A DNA stretch of 21,648 bases, from NCBI GenBank assembly GCA_034408745.1, contig JAWXCM010000158.1, forward strand, positions 1 to 21,648, written 5' to 3'. Made by a program: the position numbers and the translations under genes. Under the pieces are notes generated by a model. The model made no database searches. It was not told the DNA's origin and saw only the letters and a program-made list of their open reading frames with translations. Every line of letters starts with the position of its first letter. Position 1 is the first letter of the stretch. Source of the DNA: JAWXCM01 sp034408745 (lineage in GTDB: Bacteria > Acidobacteriota > Terriglobia > Bryobacterales > Bryobacteraceae). Shown here piece after piece: positions 6,184-18,774 of the stretch.

Positions 6184-6435
6184 ATGGCACCTCTCGACTG
6201 GTCCCAATGCCCTGCCGTGGAGAGCATCCCCGGCAAGGTGAGCGGCGCATGGGTGCTGCGCGGAACCCGGATGCCCGTTTCCGCCATCTTTGAAAACATC
6301 GAGGCAGGAGCCAGTATCGACGACATCATGGAGTGGTTCGACGGCCTGGACCGGGAACAGGTAAAGGCGGTTATCGGGTTCGCCGTACGCAGTCTCGACA
6401 GAGCGCCCGCGTCCCAACAAGCCGTCGAATGCTGA
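6184..6435 (+). CDS. DUF433-family antitoxin
   Basis: 83 residues. GAWVLRGTRMPVSAIFENIE, then GASIDDIMEWFDGLDREQVK, is the DUF433 (VapB-like) winged helix-turn-helix pattern: a G.P.I.GTR.PV core followed by a D.I...F.GL....V..V..FA helix. Proteins of this family are antitoxins for DUF5615 toxins and usually bind their own promoter. The ATG at 6184 has AAGGAG eight bases upstream. The stop codon overlaps the start of the next gene (ATGCTGA), so antitoxin and toxin are translated together. It is divergent from the VWA operon, with about 280 bp of shared upstream DNA. Confidence 0.85.
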   Translation: MAPLDWSQCPAVESIPGKVSGAWVLRGTRMPVSAIFENIEAGASIDDIMEWFDGLDREQVKAVIGFAVRSLDRAPASQQAVEC

Positions 6436-6755
6436 TTCTGTTCGATCAGGGCACGCCAGTTCCGATCCGCCCCTGGCTGACGGGTCACGAAGTCAGAACC
6501 GCGGCGCAGCAAGGTTGGGACACCCTGAGGAACGGCGAGTTGCTCACCGCGGCCGAATGCGGGGTTTTCGAACTATTGGTGACAACCGACAAGAACATGC
6601 GCTACCAGCAGAATTTAGCTGAACGAAAAATCGCCGTGATCGTTCTCGGCCAACAGCAGTGGCCGCACGTCCGTCCACATGTTCAACGCGTCATCGATGC
6701 GGTGAATGCGGCCACGCCGGGCGGCTTTACCGAGGTAGACATCCCGTACTTGTAA
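6429..6755 (+). CDS. DUF5615 PIN-like toxin
   Basis: 108 residues from ATG 6429, which overlaps the antitoxin stop. It begins MLILFDQGTPVPIRPWL with the early aspartate (D6) of PIN-like nucleases. It continues with GHEVRTAAQQGW, NGELLTAAE, then ELLVTTDKNMRYQQNL and ERKIAVIVL, which is the DUF5615 (Mut7-C/PIN-like) signature with the TTD acidic site. Such proteins are predicted RNases held in check by the DUF433 partner. The in-frame ORF can be extended upstream, but that part is only a shadow of the antitoxin gene. Length and acidic residues look complete. Confidence 0.86.
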   Translation: MLILFDQGTPVPIRPWLTGHEVRTAAQQGWDTLRNGELLTAAECGVFELLVTTDKNMRYQQNLAERKIAVIVLGQQQWPHVRPHVQRVIDAVNAATPGGFTEVDIPYL

Positions 6756-6803
6756 GCCCCGCGGACGCCAGCGCATCCTACCCATCCAACGGATGATCCT
6801 GGC

Positions 6804-7242
6804 CCCGTGGAGGAGGAAGTGCGCCTCCCCCAGCACCGCCAGCAGCGGATGATGACTGGGCCGCCCGTGTCGGCGCGGGTTGTGCCCTTTCAGAGAACCT
6901 TCCTGTTGACCGTAACGTTCAAACACGGTGGAATCCATATCGAGCGTATAGCCCTCTGGGCGCAGCGGCCTGCCACTCGGTCATCGGCTCGAAGAAGCGC
7001 TGGATCTCGCCCATGCCAAACTTCCGGAACAGATTACAGATCGTGTCGTCGGTGGGAAAGCGTTTGGCACCCACCAGCACGGTCATCAGGAACGCCATCC
7101 AGGTTGTCGTTGGCTCAATGTGATTCGGCGACTTCCATTGGATGGGCAGGTGGCGGCGAACCTGCTCCACCAGCCCTGCCTTCTGGCGGTCACCGTTTCC
7201 CGATGATTCGCTCAGCGCGATAAACGGATTTTTCCGTTTCAT
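6804..7242 (-). pseudogene. IS1380-family transposase remnant
   Basis: From ATG 7242 the frame gives HIEPTTTWMAFLMTVLVGAK, then RFPTDDTICNLFRKFGMGEI and QRFFEPMTEW. A second frame then gives PEGYTLDMDSTVFERYGQQE, then GSLKGHNPRRHGRPSHHPLL and EAHFLLHG. These are consecutive blocks of IS1380 transposases, including the DSTV catalytic aspartate. A frameshift separates the halves near 6950-6970. A stretch normally found between LVGARRF and the next KRFPTDD seems to be lost, as if the two similar words had recombined. After LLHG (6804) the similarity stops, so more than half of the gene is gone. No terminal inverted repeats were recognised. It cannot encode an active transposase. Confidence 0.85.
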
Positions 7243-7371
7243 TCAACAGGGCCTTAGCATCGCATCGAAACTTTCACCGGATGGTCATCAATGAGAATCA
7301 CGCGGCGGCTGCCCCGCGGACCACTGCATCGCAAGGAGCCTTGCGCGGGGCCGTTGTGATAACCTCACTTC

Positions 7372-10300
7372 GTGAAATCAGCCATTTTCCTTGGATTCGT
7401 GGCGGCCATGACTGCCGTTCACGCCCAGGATCCGCGCGGGACCATTAACGGGCAAGTTACGGACATCAGCGGCGCGCTGGTTCCCAACGTGGCGGTGCGA
7501 ATCACGAATGCCGCGACGAGTGTCTCCGCCAGCGACAGATCTAACAACCAGGGCGCGTATGAGGTGCCGTACCTGAACCCGGGAATTTACCGGGTGGAAG
7601 CGGAGGTCCCGGGGTTCCGCAAATGGACGCAGAGCGAGATCACGTTGCGCACGGGGGACCGGCTGCGGCTGGACATCACCCTGACGCCGGGCGACGTGAA
7701 GGAAGTGGTGGACGTCACGGGCCAGGCTCCGCTGCTGGAGGCTGCGACGGCGACGGTGTCTCAGGTGATCACCAGTAAGCAGGTGTCGGAGATGCCGTTG
7801 AGGGGCGGCAGTATTGCGTATCTGTTCACGATGGCGCCTGGGGTGATCATGACGGCGCTGCCCTACGACGGGCCGTGGAACGTGGATCAGTCATCGAGCA
7901 TCAGCGTGGCGGGAGGGCGAGGAGCGTCAGCGGATTTCAATATCGACGGCGTGACGAATAACGGCAAGGGTGGAACCACGGCGTTTGTGCCGCCTCCGGA
8001 CATGGTGCAGGAGGTGCGGATTGAGGCCAACAGTTACGATGCCGGGGTGGGGCATACGACAGGCGGTTCGATCAACGTTTCGCTGAAATCCGGGACGAAC
8101 GGTTTGCACGGGACGGCGAACGTATCGGTGTCCAGCGGTCCGATGATGACGCGGAATTTTTTCACCAACAAGTTCATTTTCGATCCCACTACCGGTCCTG
8201 TCACTCCGGAGAAGATCAGGGCGAACACGCCGTCGGCGCGGTGGCTGCGCGAGAGCGCGACGATTGGCGGGCCGCTGGTGCTGCCGAAACTCTACAACGG
8301 CCGGAGCAAGACCTTCTGGATGTTTGGCTACCAGAGCCACAACCGGCGGCGCGCCGCGTCCTCCCTGCAGACCGTTCCGACTGAACCGCAACGCAATGGC
8401 GACTTCTCCGCGCTTCTGCGAGTGGGCCCACAGTATCAGTTGTCCGACCCCATCACCACGGCGCCGGCCGCCGGAGGGCGATTCAGCCGTCAGCCGCTGG
8501 CGGGCAACGTGATCCCGGCCAGCCGAATTGATGCCGCCGCGAAGAATATTCTGCGCTACTATCCCGCGCCCAACAACGCGGGTACGGCGGATGGTCTGAC
8601 GAATTATGCCAACACCCGCCAGGAAACGCAGGATTTGTATCAGCCTGTGGTCCGAATTGATCACAATTTCAGTGACACAAACCGGATGTTCGCGCGCTAT
8701 TCCCACTCTGACTTTTTCGGGCACTTCGATCAACTGGTTCCTGGCAGCGAGGTGCGCGGCAGGCTGCGCCGGAGGCCGCATCGTGGAATCGCACTGGACG
8801 ATGTGATTGTTCTGTCGAACTCGCTGGTGCTGGATGTCCGCTATGGCATGACATGGTTTCAGGAGTACCAGAGTTTCGATAATATCGGCTGGGATTTATC
8901 GGAATTCAAATTTCCCGCGAGCCTGATTGCGCAGTTCCCGAAAGAAGCGGTTTCCTTTCCGCAGATCGCGGTGAATGGCTTGCTGCAACTGGGCAACGAC
9001 GGAGGATTCCGGCAGCCGTCGTACAACCACTCAATGCTTGCGGTATTGAACTGGACGCGGGGATCTCACAGCGTGCGGTTCGGATTCGACGGGCGCATGC
9101 TGTACGACAATGCCTACACTTACGGCAATGTCTCGCCACTGATGAACTTCGACCAGGCTTTCACCCGGGGGCCGCTGGACAACTCGCCGGTGGCGCCCGC
9201 GGGTCAGGGACTGGCGAGTCTGCTGTTCGGCCTGCCCACGGGTGGGTATTCGGACCTGAACGCCTCAAAAGCGGAGCGGAGTAATTTCTTCTCGCCCTTC
9301 GTGCAGGACGACTGGCGGCTGAGCCGGACGCTGACGTTGAATCTTGGTGTGCGCTGGGAGGTAGAGACGCCGGTGGTGGAGCGATTCAACCGGGGCACAC
9401 GGGACCTTAACCAGGTGACGGCCAACCCGATTGAGAATGCCGCGCGCGCGGCCTACGCGCGGTCTCCGATTGCCGAGGTTTCCGCGGCGCAGTTCCGCAC
9501 GCCGGGCGGTGTTACTTTTCTCGGAGCCAGTGGCCAGCCGCGCAGCCAGCGGGATATCTCGTACCGTGCCGTGATGCCGCGCTTCGGATTTGCCTGGAGC
9601 GTGCGGCCGAAGATGGTGATACGGGGCGGATATGGGATCTTTTTCGGGTTAATTGGCGCGGATTTCGCCGATGTGGCGCAGCCTGGTTTCAGCCAGCGCA
9701 CCAATATCGTGGCGACGAACGACAACGGTCAAAGCTACGTTGCGTCGATCTCGAATCCGCTGCCCAATGGTCTGGAGCAGCCGCGAGGAGCCACGGCGGG
9801 TTTGTCGACGTTTTTGGGGCGGAGCCCGGGGTTTACGGCGTCCGACGGGCGGCGTCCGTACACCCAGCGCTGGAGTTCCTCGATTCAGTGGGAGCCGCTG
9901 CCGAACACTGTGATGGAAGTGGGATACATGGGGACGCGCTCCACGCGCCTCCGGGTGACGACGGATGTGAACGCGATTTCGCAGTCGTATCTGAGCACCT
10001 CGGCGGTGCGCGATCAGCCGACGATAGACCGGCTGTCGTCGCAGGTGAACAATCCGTTCCTCGGGATTGACGGGTTTCAGGGCACGACGTACTATGCGGC
10101 CCGCCAGATTGGCCGGCAGCAACTGCTGCGCCCGATGCCGCAGTTCAACGGGCTCACCACAGGTCTGCCGGCCGGATCCTCCTGGTATCACGCGCTGACG
10201 GCCCGGTTTGAGCGGCGCTTTTCGAAAGGGCTGATGCTGCAGGCCAACTATACGTGGTCGAAGACTCTGGAGGCGGTGAGCTATCTGAACGACTGGGACT

Positions 10301-10869
10301 CGCGGCCGGAGCATGTGGTGTCGGACCTTGACCGGCCGCATCGAATTTCCATGATGGGGATGTATGAGCTCCCGTTCGGGCGGGGACGCCAGTTCGCCGG
10401 TGGGGCGAAGGGCTTTGTGGAGCAGGTGATCGGGGGCTGGCAGATGCAGGCGATGTGGCAGCAGCAGAGCGGGGCTCCGCTGAACTGGGGTAACGCGATC
10501 TACACCGGGCAGTTTACAGATTTGCGGCTGAGCGGAGACGAGCGCAAGCTGGACCGGTGGTTTAATACGGCCGGCTTTGATCGGAATAACCTTCGGCAAT
10601 TAGCGAATAATATCCGCTATATGCCGTCGCGGATCTCCGCCGTGCGCGCGGATGGGATCTGGGTGGCGGATGTTTCCCTGTTCAAAACGTTCCGGCTGCA
10701 TGAGCGGTTGAAGCTTCAGCTTCGGGGCGAGGCGGAGGGGGTGTTGAATCATCCGAACTTCTCGGCGCCGAACGTGGGGCCCGTCAGCACGCTGTTCGGG
10801 AGCGTAAACTCGACGCAGACGGGCCAGGAGGAGCGGCGGGTCTTCGTGGGCCTCAAACTGCTGTTCTGA
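7372..10869 (+). CDS. Oar-like TonB-dependent outer-membrane receptor
   Basis: 1165 residues. A signal peptide (MKSAIFLGFVAAMTAVHA) precedes a carboxypeptidase-regulatory-like beta-sandwich (about 23-106: GTINGQVTDISGALVPNVAV, ending LDITLTPG). A plug domain follows (about 117-240, with EMPLRGGSIAYLFTMAPGV and FNIDGVTNN), then a long beta-barrel ending in phenylalanine (VFVGLKLLF), as outer-membrane proteins do. This architecture is expanded in Acidobacteria, where it is thought to take up oligosaccharides or other large substrates; the ligand cannot be read from the sequence. The start is GTG 7372 without a clear nearby ribosome binding site (AAGGAG lies some 35 bases upstream), but the signal peptide supports it. 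No TonB/ExbBD partners or SusD-like gene are adjacent. Confidence 0.9.
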   Translation: MKSAIFLGFVAAMTAVHAQDPRGTINGQVTDISGALVPNVAVRITNAATSVSASDRSNNQGAYEVPYLNPGIYRVEAEVPGFRKWTQSEITLRTGDRLRLDITLTPGDVKEVVDVTGQAPLLEAATATVSQVITSKQVSEMPLRGGSIAYLFTMAPGVIMTALPYDGPWNVDQSSSISVAGGRGASADFNIDGVTNNGKGGTTAFVPPPDMVQEVRIEANSYDAGVGHTTGGSINVSLKSGTNGLHGTANVSVSSGPMMTRNFFTNKFIFDPTTGPVTPEKIRANTPSARWLRESATIGGPLVLPKLYNGRSKTFWMFGYQSHNRRRAASSLQTVPTEPQRNGDFSALLRVGPQYQLSDPITTAPAAGGRFSRQPLAGNVIPASRIDAAAKNILRYYPAPNNAGTADGLTNYANTRQETQDLYQPVVRIDHNFSDTNRMFARYSHSDFFGHFDQLVPGSEVRGRLRRRPHRGIALDDVIVLSNSLVLDVRYGMTWFQEYQSFDNIGWDLSEFKFPASLIAQFPKEAVSFPQIAVNGLLQLGNDGGFRQPSYNHSMLAVLNWTRGSHSVRFGFDGRMLYDNAYTYGNVSPLMNFDQAFTRGPLDNSPVAPAGQGLASLLFGLPTGGYSDLNASKAERSNFFSPFVQDDWRLSRTLTLNLGVRWEVETPVVERFNRGTRDLNQVTANPIENAARAAYARSPIAEVSAAQFRTPGGVTFLGASGQPRSQRDISYRAVMPRFGFAWSVRPKMVIRGGYGIFFGLIGADFADVAQPGFSQRTNIVATNDNGQSYVASISNPLPNGLEQPRGATAGLSTFLGRSPGFTASDGRRPYTQRWSSSIQWEPLPNTVMEVGYMGTRSTRLRVTTDVNAISQSYLSTSAVRDQPTIDRLSSQVNNPFLGIDGFQGTTYYAARQIGRQQLLRPMPQFNGLTTGLPAGSSWYHALTARFERRFSKGLMLQANYTWSKTLEAVSYLNDWDSRPEHVVSDLDRPHRISMMGMYELPFGRGRQFAGGAKGFVEQVIGGWQMQAMWQQQSGAPLNWGNAIYTGQFTDLRLSGDERKLDRWFNTAGFDRNNLRQLANNIRYMPSRISAVRADGIWVADVSLFKTFRLHERLKLQLRGEAEGVLNHPNFSAPNVGPVSTLFGSVNSTQTGQEERRVFVGLKLLF

Positions 10870-11148
10870 GGCGTGCCGGGCGTGTCGCGCCATATGCCCC
10901 TGCGGATGGTAGAGATTCCTCAGGTGGCGCAGCACTTCCACGTAGTCTGTAGTTTGTGCAGAGGCTCGCCTGGAACGGTGGCGAGGTCGCGCCGATCGGC
11001 ATGGTGGTGATGCCGACATCGAGCGGCTTGTCCTTCTCCCAGCGGTGGGCGAACTTCAGGTTGTCCGTGCGCCAGCGGCGATCAGGGCCACCGCAGCCAG
11101 CGCCCGAACGGGCCTGGAGGCTTTTGGCCCGCCCCGGCTTCGCACGGT
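10870..11148. other. Intergenic stretch without a recognisable gene
   Basis: No complete gene. A minus-strand reading near 10960-11060 gives DNLKFAHRWEKDKPLDVGIT, then MPIGATSPPF, which looks protein-like but which I cannot assign; it has no start and no stop of its own. It may be a scrap of another gene joined to the ISAzo13 remnant. No terminator for the receptor gene is obvious. Confidence 0.4.
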
Positions 11149-11501
11149 CTTAAACGCCGGGTCCAGATCGGCTGCCCTCTTCCGCCCGCCTCCGGCCCGC
11201 CGAACGTGTCCAGACTCGACCAACGGCGGTTGCTTCAACTCGGCCATGCCCTGCCGGATCACCCGCCGCGAGATTCCCGTTGCCCTCGAAACCGCGGATA
11301 CACTAGTGTCCTGAGTTAGCAATGCGTTGAATAAGTCGCGCGCCGAAAGCGGTTGGGGATTTAGGCGGCGAACTTACAACTCGGAACACTAGGTGGACCG
11401 ATCGCTTCGCTCTCCGCTGCCACCAGCATGCGTCGTCCACGCTCATCCAGGAGAGGACTCAGCGCCTCGAAGCGCAATTTGATTCGTGGGTCAACGTCCA
11501 C
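11149..11501 (-). pseudogene. ISAzo13-family transposase, 5' fragment, interrupted
   Basis: From GTG 11501 the frame reads VDVDPRIKLRFEALSPLLDE, then RGRRMLVAAESEAIGPPS. After an 82-bp insertion it continues VSAVSRATGISRRVIRQGMA, then HVRRAGGGRKRAADLDP. This is the N-terminus of ISAzo13 (ISNCY-like) transposases: R.RFEAL.P.LDERGRRL.AAAE, then RATG.SR..I..G, then R.GGGRK...DPD. Similarity ends near 11149, so the DDE catalytic core is missing. Removing the insertion and one copy of CTAG joins the two halves in frame (IGPPSVSAVSRATG), which shows that the element landed in a formerly open reading frame. Confidence 0.82.
11307..11388. mobile_element. 82-bp MITE-like insertion with CTAG duplication
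   Basis: Bounded by imperfect 11-bp inverted repeats, TGTCCTGAGTT (11307-11317) and AACTCGGAACA (11378-11388), nine of eleven positions paired. The 4-bp target duplication CTAG lies at 11303-11306 and 11389-11392. Removing the element and one CTAG restores the ISAzo13 reading frame. It has no coding capacity. The 4-bp CTAG duplication is compatible with mobilisation by an IS5-type transposase, which is inference. Confidence 0.75.
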
Positions 11502-11550
11502 TGGCTACAGTGTACGCTAAAACATTTCTATATGGAACTGTTATTTATAA

Positions 11551-11569
11551 ACAGGCCCTTAGGGCCTGT
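11551..11569. repeat. Palindromic junction of two element ends
   Basis: ACAGGCCC, TTA, GGGCCTGT. The right half is the end of the MITE copy starting at 11562. The left half is the same terminal sequence in opposite orientation, followed by AT-rich DNA (TTTATAAATAACAG on the minus strand). The two ends share the TTA that is the usual target duplication of this element. Confidence 0.55.
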
Positions 11570-11618
11570 GCCGAAACAACCAATCCAACCACTCCCTCAC
11601 ATCCGTGGCTCAGAAGCG
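11562..11618 (+). mobile_element. Truncated copy of the TAA/TTA-duplicating MITE
   Basis: GGGCCTGTGCCGAAACAACC, then AATCCAACCACTCCCTCAC and GTGGCTCAGAAGCG match the minus strand of the complete copy at 17272-17365 almost base for base. The match stops at 11618, just before the receptor fragment, so about 37 bp of the other end are missing. It is in inverted orientation to the 17272 copy, with 5.7 kb between. Confidence 0.78.
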
Positions 11619-11830
11619 CTTTATTTATGAGCCGCGCGCGTAACGGACGGTTCCGCAACGTGGAGTGGTACGCGCAGGACAACTGGAGAGTGGGACGCCG
11701 TCTCACCATGGACGTGGGCGTCCTGTTCTACCAGATTGTCCCGACATGGGTTGCCGGCCAGAAACTCGGCTATTTTTCCGCGGACGACTACAAGGCGGCC
11801 GACGCCCCGCCGCTCCTCCGCGTCAGGTGA
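11619..11830 (+). pseudogene. TonB-dependent receptor fragment
   Basis: An ATG at 11627 opens 67 codons: NGRFRNVEWYAQDNWRVGRR, then LTMDVGVLFYQIVPTWVAGQ and KLGYFSADDY. This is a typical short stretch from the barrel of Oar-like receptors (F.N.E.Y.QDNW.V..RLT.D.G.RF....P....), but it comes from a different paralogue than the intact gene at 7372. Both ends are cut: the MITE remnant lies to the left, and the truncated receiver gene overlaps the right end by 8 bp on the opposite strand. It is a scar of rearrangement, not a working gene. Confidence 0.78.
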
Positions 11831-12098
11831 TGAGCCCCAGTTTGTGCAACTCCTCCAGCAACTTCGGCTTCCGAATGGGCTTGGTCAGGTAACCATCGCA
11901 CAGACCGGAGTAGGCGGCGAACACGCTTTTCATGTCATCCACGGCAGTAGTCATCACGATCTTCGCCCCGTGGGGTGAGACAACTCCCGTGCCCTCCTCC
12001 AGAGCCCGGATCTCCTTCAGCGCCTGGTGGCCGTCCATCTCCGGCATCATGATGTCGAGGCAGATCAAATCGTAGGGCTCGGCGGCCTTAATTCGTTT
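11823..12098 (-). pseudogene. CheY-like receiver domain, N-terminus missing
   Basis: The frame reads KAAEPYDLICLDIMMPEMDG, then HQALKEIRALEEGTG, KIVMTTAVDDMKSVF and YLTKPIRKPKLLEELHKLGL. This is the second two-thirds of a stand-alone receiver, with the phospho-accepting aspartate (LDIMMP), the conserved threonine (MTT) and the lysine (TKP). The first 45 or so residues, including the acidic pair of the LIVDD strand, are absent. An upstream in-frame stop lies inside the end of the histidine kinase gene, and no start codon precedes the homologous part (the only ATG, at 12068, is internal). The protein could not bind magnesium properly, so this is probably a pseudogene. The break lies at about 12098, a few bases beyond the kinase stop. 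Confidence 0.75.
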
Positions 12099-12102
12099 TG
12101 GT

Positions 12103-17175
<5,073 letters not shown>

Positions 17176-17271
17176 GCCGTTTCTCGTTTGGCGATCAGGG
17201 CCGCCCCTGGGTACTGGTCTTGCTTCATCATCGGGTTCCTTCCGGCCCAGGCCGCCGGAATACCTTTCTAA

Positions 17272-17365
17272 GAGCCTGTCATGAAACAACCGTTCCATTT
17301 GCTGAAACCGCTTCTGAGCCACGACCGTGAGGGAGTGGTTGGATCGGTTGTTTCGGAACAGGCCC
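17272..17365. mobile_element. 94-bp MITE with TAA target duplication
   Basis: The ends GAGCCTGTCATGAAACAACC and GGTTGTTTCGGAACAGGCCC pair at 16 of 20 positions. TAA is present on both flanks (17269-17271 and 17366-17368), fitting a 3-bp TNA duplication as made by some IS5-group transposases. A truncated inverted copy is at 11562. The element lies between cheX and the hybrid kinase gene, and on the minus strand it supplies an open frame that fuses artificially to the kinase N-terminus. Confidence 0.8.
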
Positions 17366-17421
17366 TAACTGGACATATCGGCTTCGCACTGGCCTGTCCG
17401 CTGGCCGGGCGCCCGGCGCCG

Positions 17422-17892
17422 TCAGGCTTCCGGAAGTTCAACCAGGGTGACCCAGAAGACGCCGTCCGGCGTGCGGTACGCCTCCCGCTCAATCACGGCT
17501 TTGCCGCCGCAGAGTCTGAGGCTGTAGTCGCTGCCCTCCACCACCGACGGCATCGACAACACCACGCCGCGCGGCAGCACCGATTTCAGGTTGCCCCCCA
17601 GCATGTTCGCCAGCTCGCCCATGGTGTCCCGCACGTCGTCGTTGACTTCTTCCGGCAGGGGAACCGCCATCAGGCGGCTGGCGAAATGGCAGGCCTGGCC
17701 GTGATCGCACTCCAGCAGCACCGCGCCTCTCCAGGCCCCGGCCAGATACACCGCCCCGGTCAGCCGGTCCCGGGCAGGGTGCCATTCCTCCTCGGTCGGT
17801 TGCACCTCGATACCGAGCATGGTATCGAAGACATCGTGCGCAATCCGCCCCAAATCCTCTTTGTACGTGTCCAGGGAAAATATCGCTGGCAT
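17422..17892 (-). CDS. cheX: CheX-like CheY-P phosphatase
   Basis: 156 residues resembling the CheC/CheX/FliY phosphatase fold. The key helix motif E..N is seen in GELANMLGGNLKSVLP (E93, N96, followed by G100-N101), preceded by DDVRDTMGELAN, typical of CheX. Such proteins dephosphorylate CheY-P. Only one active-site helix of this kind is seen, as in CheX rather than CheC. The ATG at 17892 has AAAAGGAG seven bases upstream. It starts 18 bp after the cheR stop, so it is the fourth gene of the che operon. The region downstream holds the 94-bp MITE. Confidence 0.82.
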   Translation of the reverse strand: MPAIFSLDTYKEDLGRIAHDVFDTMLGIEVQPTEEEWHPARDRLTGAVYLAGAWRGAVLLECDHGQACHFASRLMAVPLPEEVNDDVRDTMGELANMLGGNLKSVLPRGVVLSMPSVVEGSDYSLRLCGGKAVIEREAYRTPDGVFWVTLVELPEA

Positions 17893-17910
17893 GTGTTTCT
17901 CCTTTTGGGC

Positions 17911-18768
17911 TCAGGGACAACGGTAGAAAACCGTCTTGCCGATGGCGGTACGCTGGTAAACCTCGTCGAGCCCCAACGTTGTCTCGCTGCCGCCCAACAA
18001 CAGGTAGCCGCCCCCGAACAGGGTGCCGCGGATGTCCGCGAGTATCTTCTTTTTCGTTGCGGCGTCGAAGTATATCATCACGTTGCGGCAGAAGACCACG
18101 TCGAAAGGACCCATCGCGCGCATGCTTTGGCGCAGGTCGAAGCTCTCAAAACGGACCATCCGCCGGACCTCGTCTTTCAGTTGCCAATCCAGGCCCACCC
18201 GGGTGAAGTATTTCACCAGGTATTGCACCGGGAGCCCGCGGTTTACCTCGATCTGGGGGAACCGGCCGCTACGCGCCCGATCCAGCACCTTGGTGGAGAG
18301 GTCGGTGCCGAGGATTTGAATGTTCCAGGCCCCCAGTCCCATCTCCAGCAGCATGATGGCCAGACTGTAGGCTTCCTGGCCGGTGGAAGAAGCCGCTGAC
18401 CAGAAAGTCATCCGCCGCAAGCCCTGCCGCTGCTCCACCAGCCGCGGGATCACCTCCGTCCGCAGGGCGTCGTATTGCGCCATTTCACGGAAGAACAGCG
18501 TTTCGTTGGTGGTCATCGAATCGACCACCTGTTGCTTTACCGTTGAGGAGTTGACCGCCCGGAGCAGCGCGCACAGATCGTTCAACGATCCCAGTTTCTC
18601 CCGGGTCACGATGGGCATGAGCCGGGCTTCGATCAGGTAGTGCTTGTCATGGTCCAGGACAATTCCAGATTCCCGGTAGACATAGTCCTGCAAGAATCGG
18701 TAATTGCCTGGCTCCAGCGCGGCCGCGCCGCCTGCCGCCGAAGGATTCGGTATGGTGCTTATGCTCAT
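17911..18768 (-). CDS. cheR: CheR chemoreceptor methyltransferase
   Basis: 285 residues. Residues 20-80 form the helical CheR N-terminal domain; the S-adenosylmethionine-dependent domain follows. Landmarks are SMTTNETLFFRE (84-95, the receptor-glutamate site loop), FWSAASSTGQEAYSLA (122-137, the cofactor-binding motif, in which the usual cysteine and second glutamate are Ala/Ser and Gln), the acidic ILGTDLS and VVFCRNVMIYF (224-234). It methylates glutamates of chemoreceptors such as the product at 20322. The first dozen residues are low complexity. The ATG at 18768 starts 6 bp after the cheB stop, so the genes are co-transcribed. No tetratricopeptide extension is present. Confidence 0.92.
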   Translation of the reverse strand: MSISTIPNPSAAGGAAALEPGNYRFLQDYVYRESGIVLDHDKHYLIEARLMPIVTREKLGSLNDLCALLRAVNSSTVKQQVVDSMTTNETLFFREMAQYDALRTEVIPRLVEQRQGLRRMTFWSAASSTGQEAYSLAIMLLEMGLGAWNIQILGTDLSTKVLDRARSGRFPQIEVNRGLPVQYLVKYFTRVGLDWQLKDEVRRMVRFESFDLRQSMRAMGPFDVVFCRNVMIYFDAATKKKILADIRGTLFGGGYLLLGGSETTLGLDEVYQRTAIGKTVFYRCP

Positions 18769-18774
18769 GGATCC

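Noticed and set aside
9649..10599. 316-codon minus-strand ORF opposite the TonB-dependent receptor
   Set aside because: Shadow of the receptor barrel; rich in Arg, Pro and His and without recognisable domains.
11551..11569. Palindrome as a transcription terminator
   Set aside because: There is no T-run, and both halves equal the terminal sequence of the MITE, so a junction of element ends explains it better.
17176..17322. N-terminal extension of the hybrid kinase to position 17322
   Set aside because: The added 49 codons run partly through the 94-bp MITE, and the rest has no family resemblance; the ATG at 17175 directly precedes a normal N-terminus with a membrane helix.
17281..18399. 372-codon plus-strand ORF opposite cheX and cheR
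   Set aside because: It begins inside the MITE and runs antisense to cheX and cheR, both with intact motifs.
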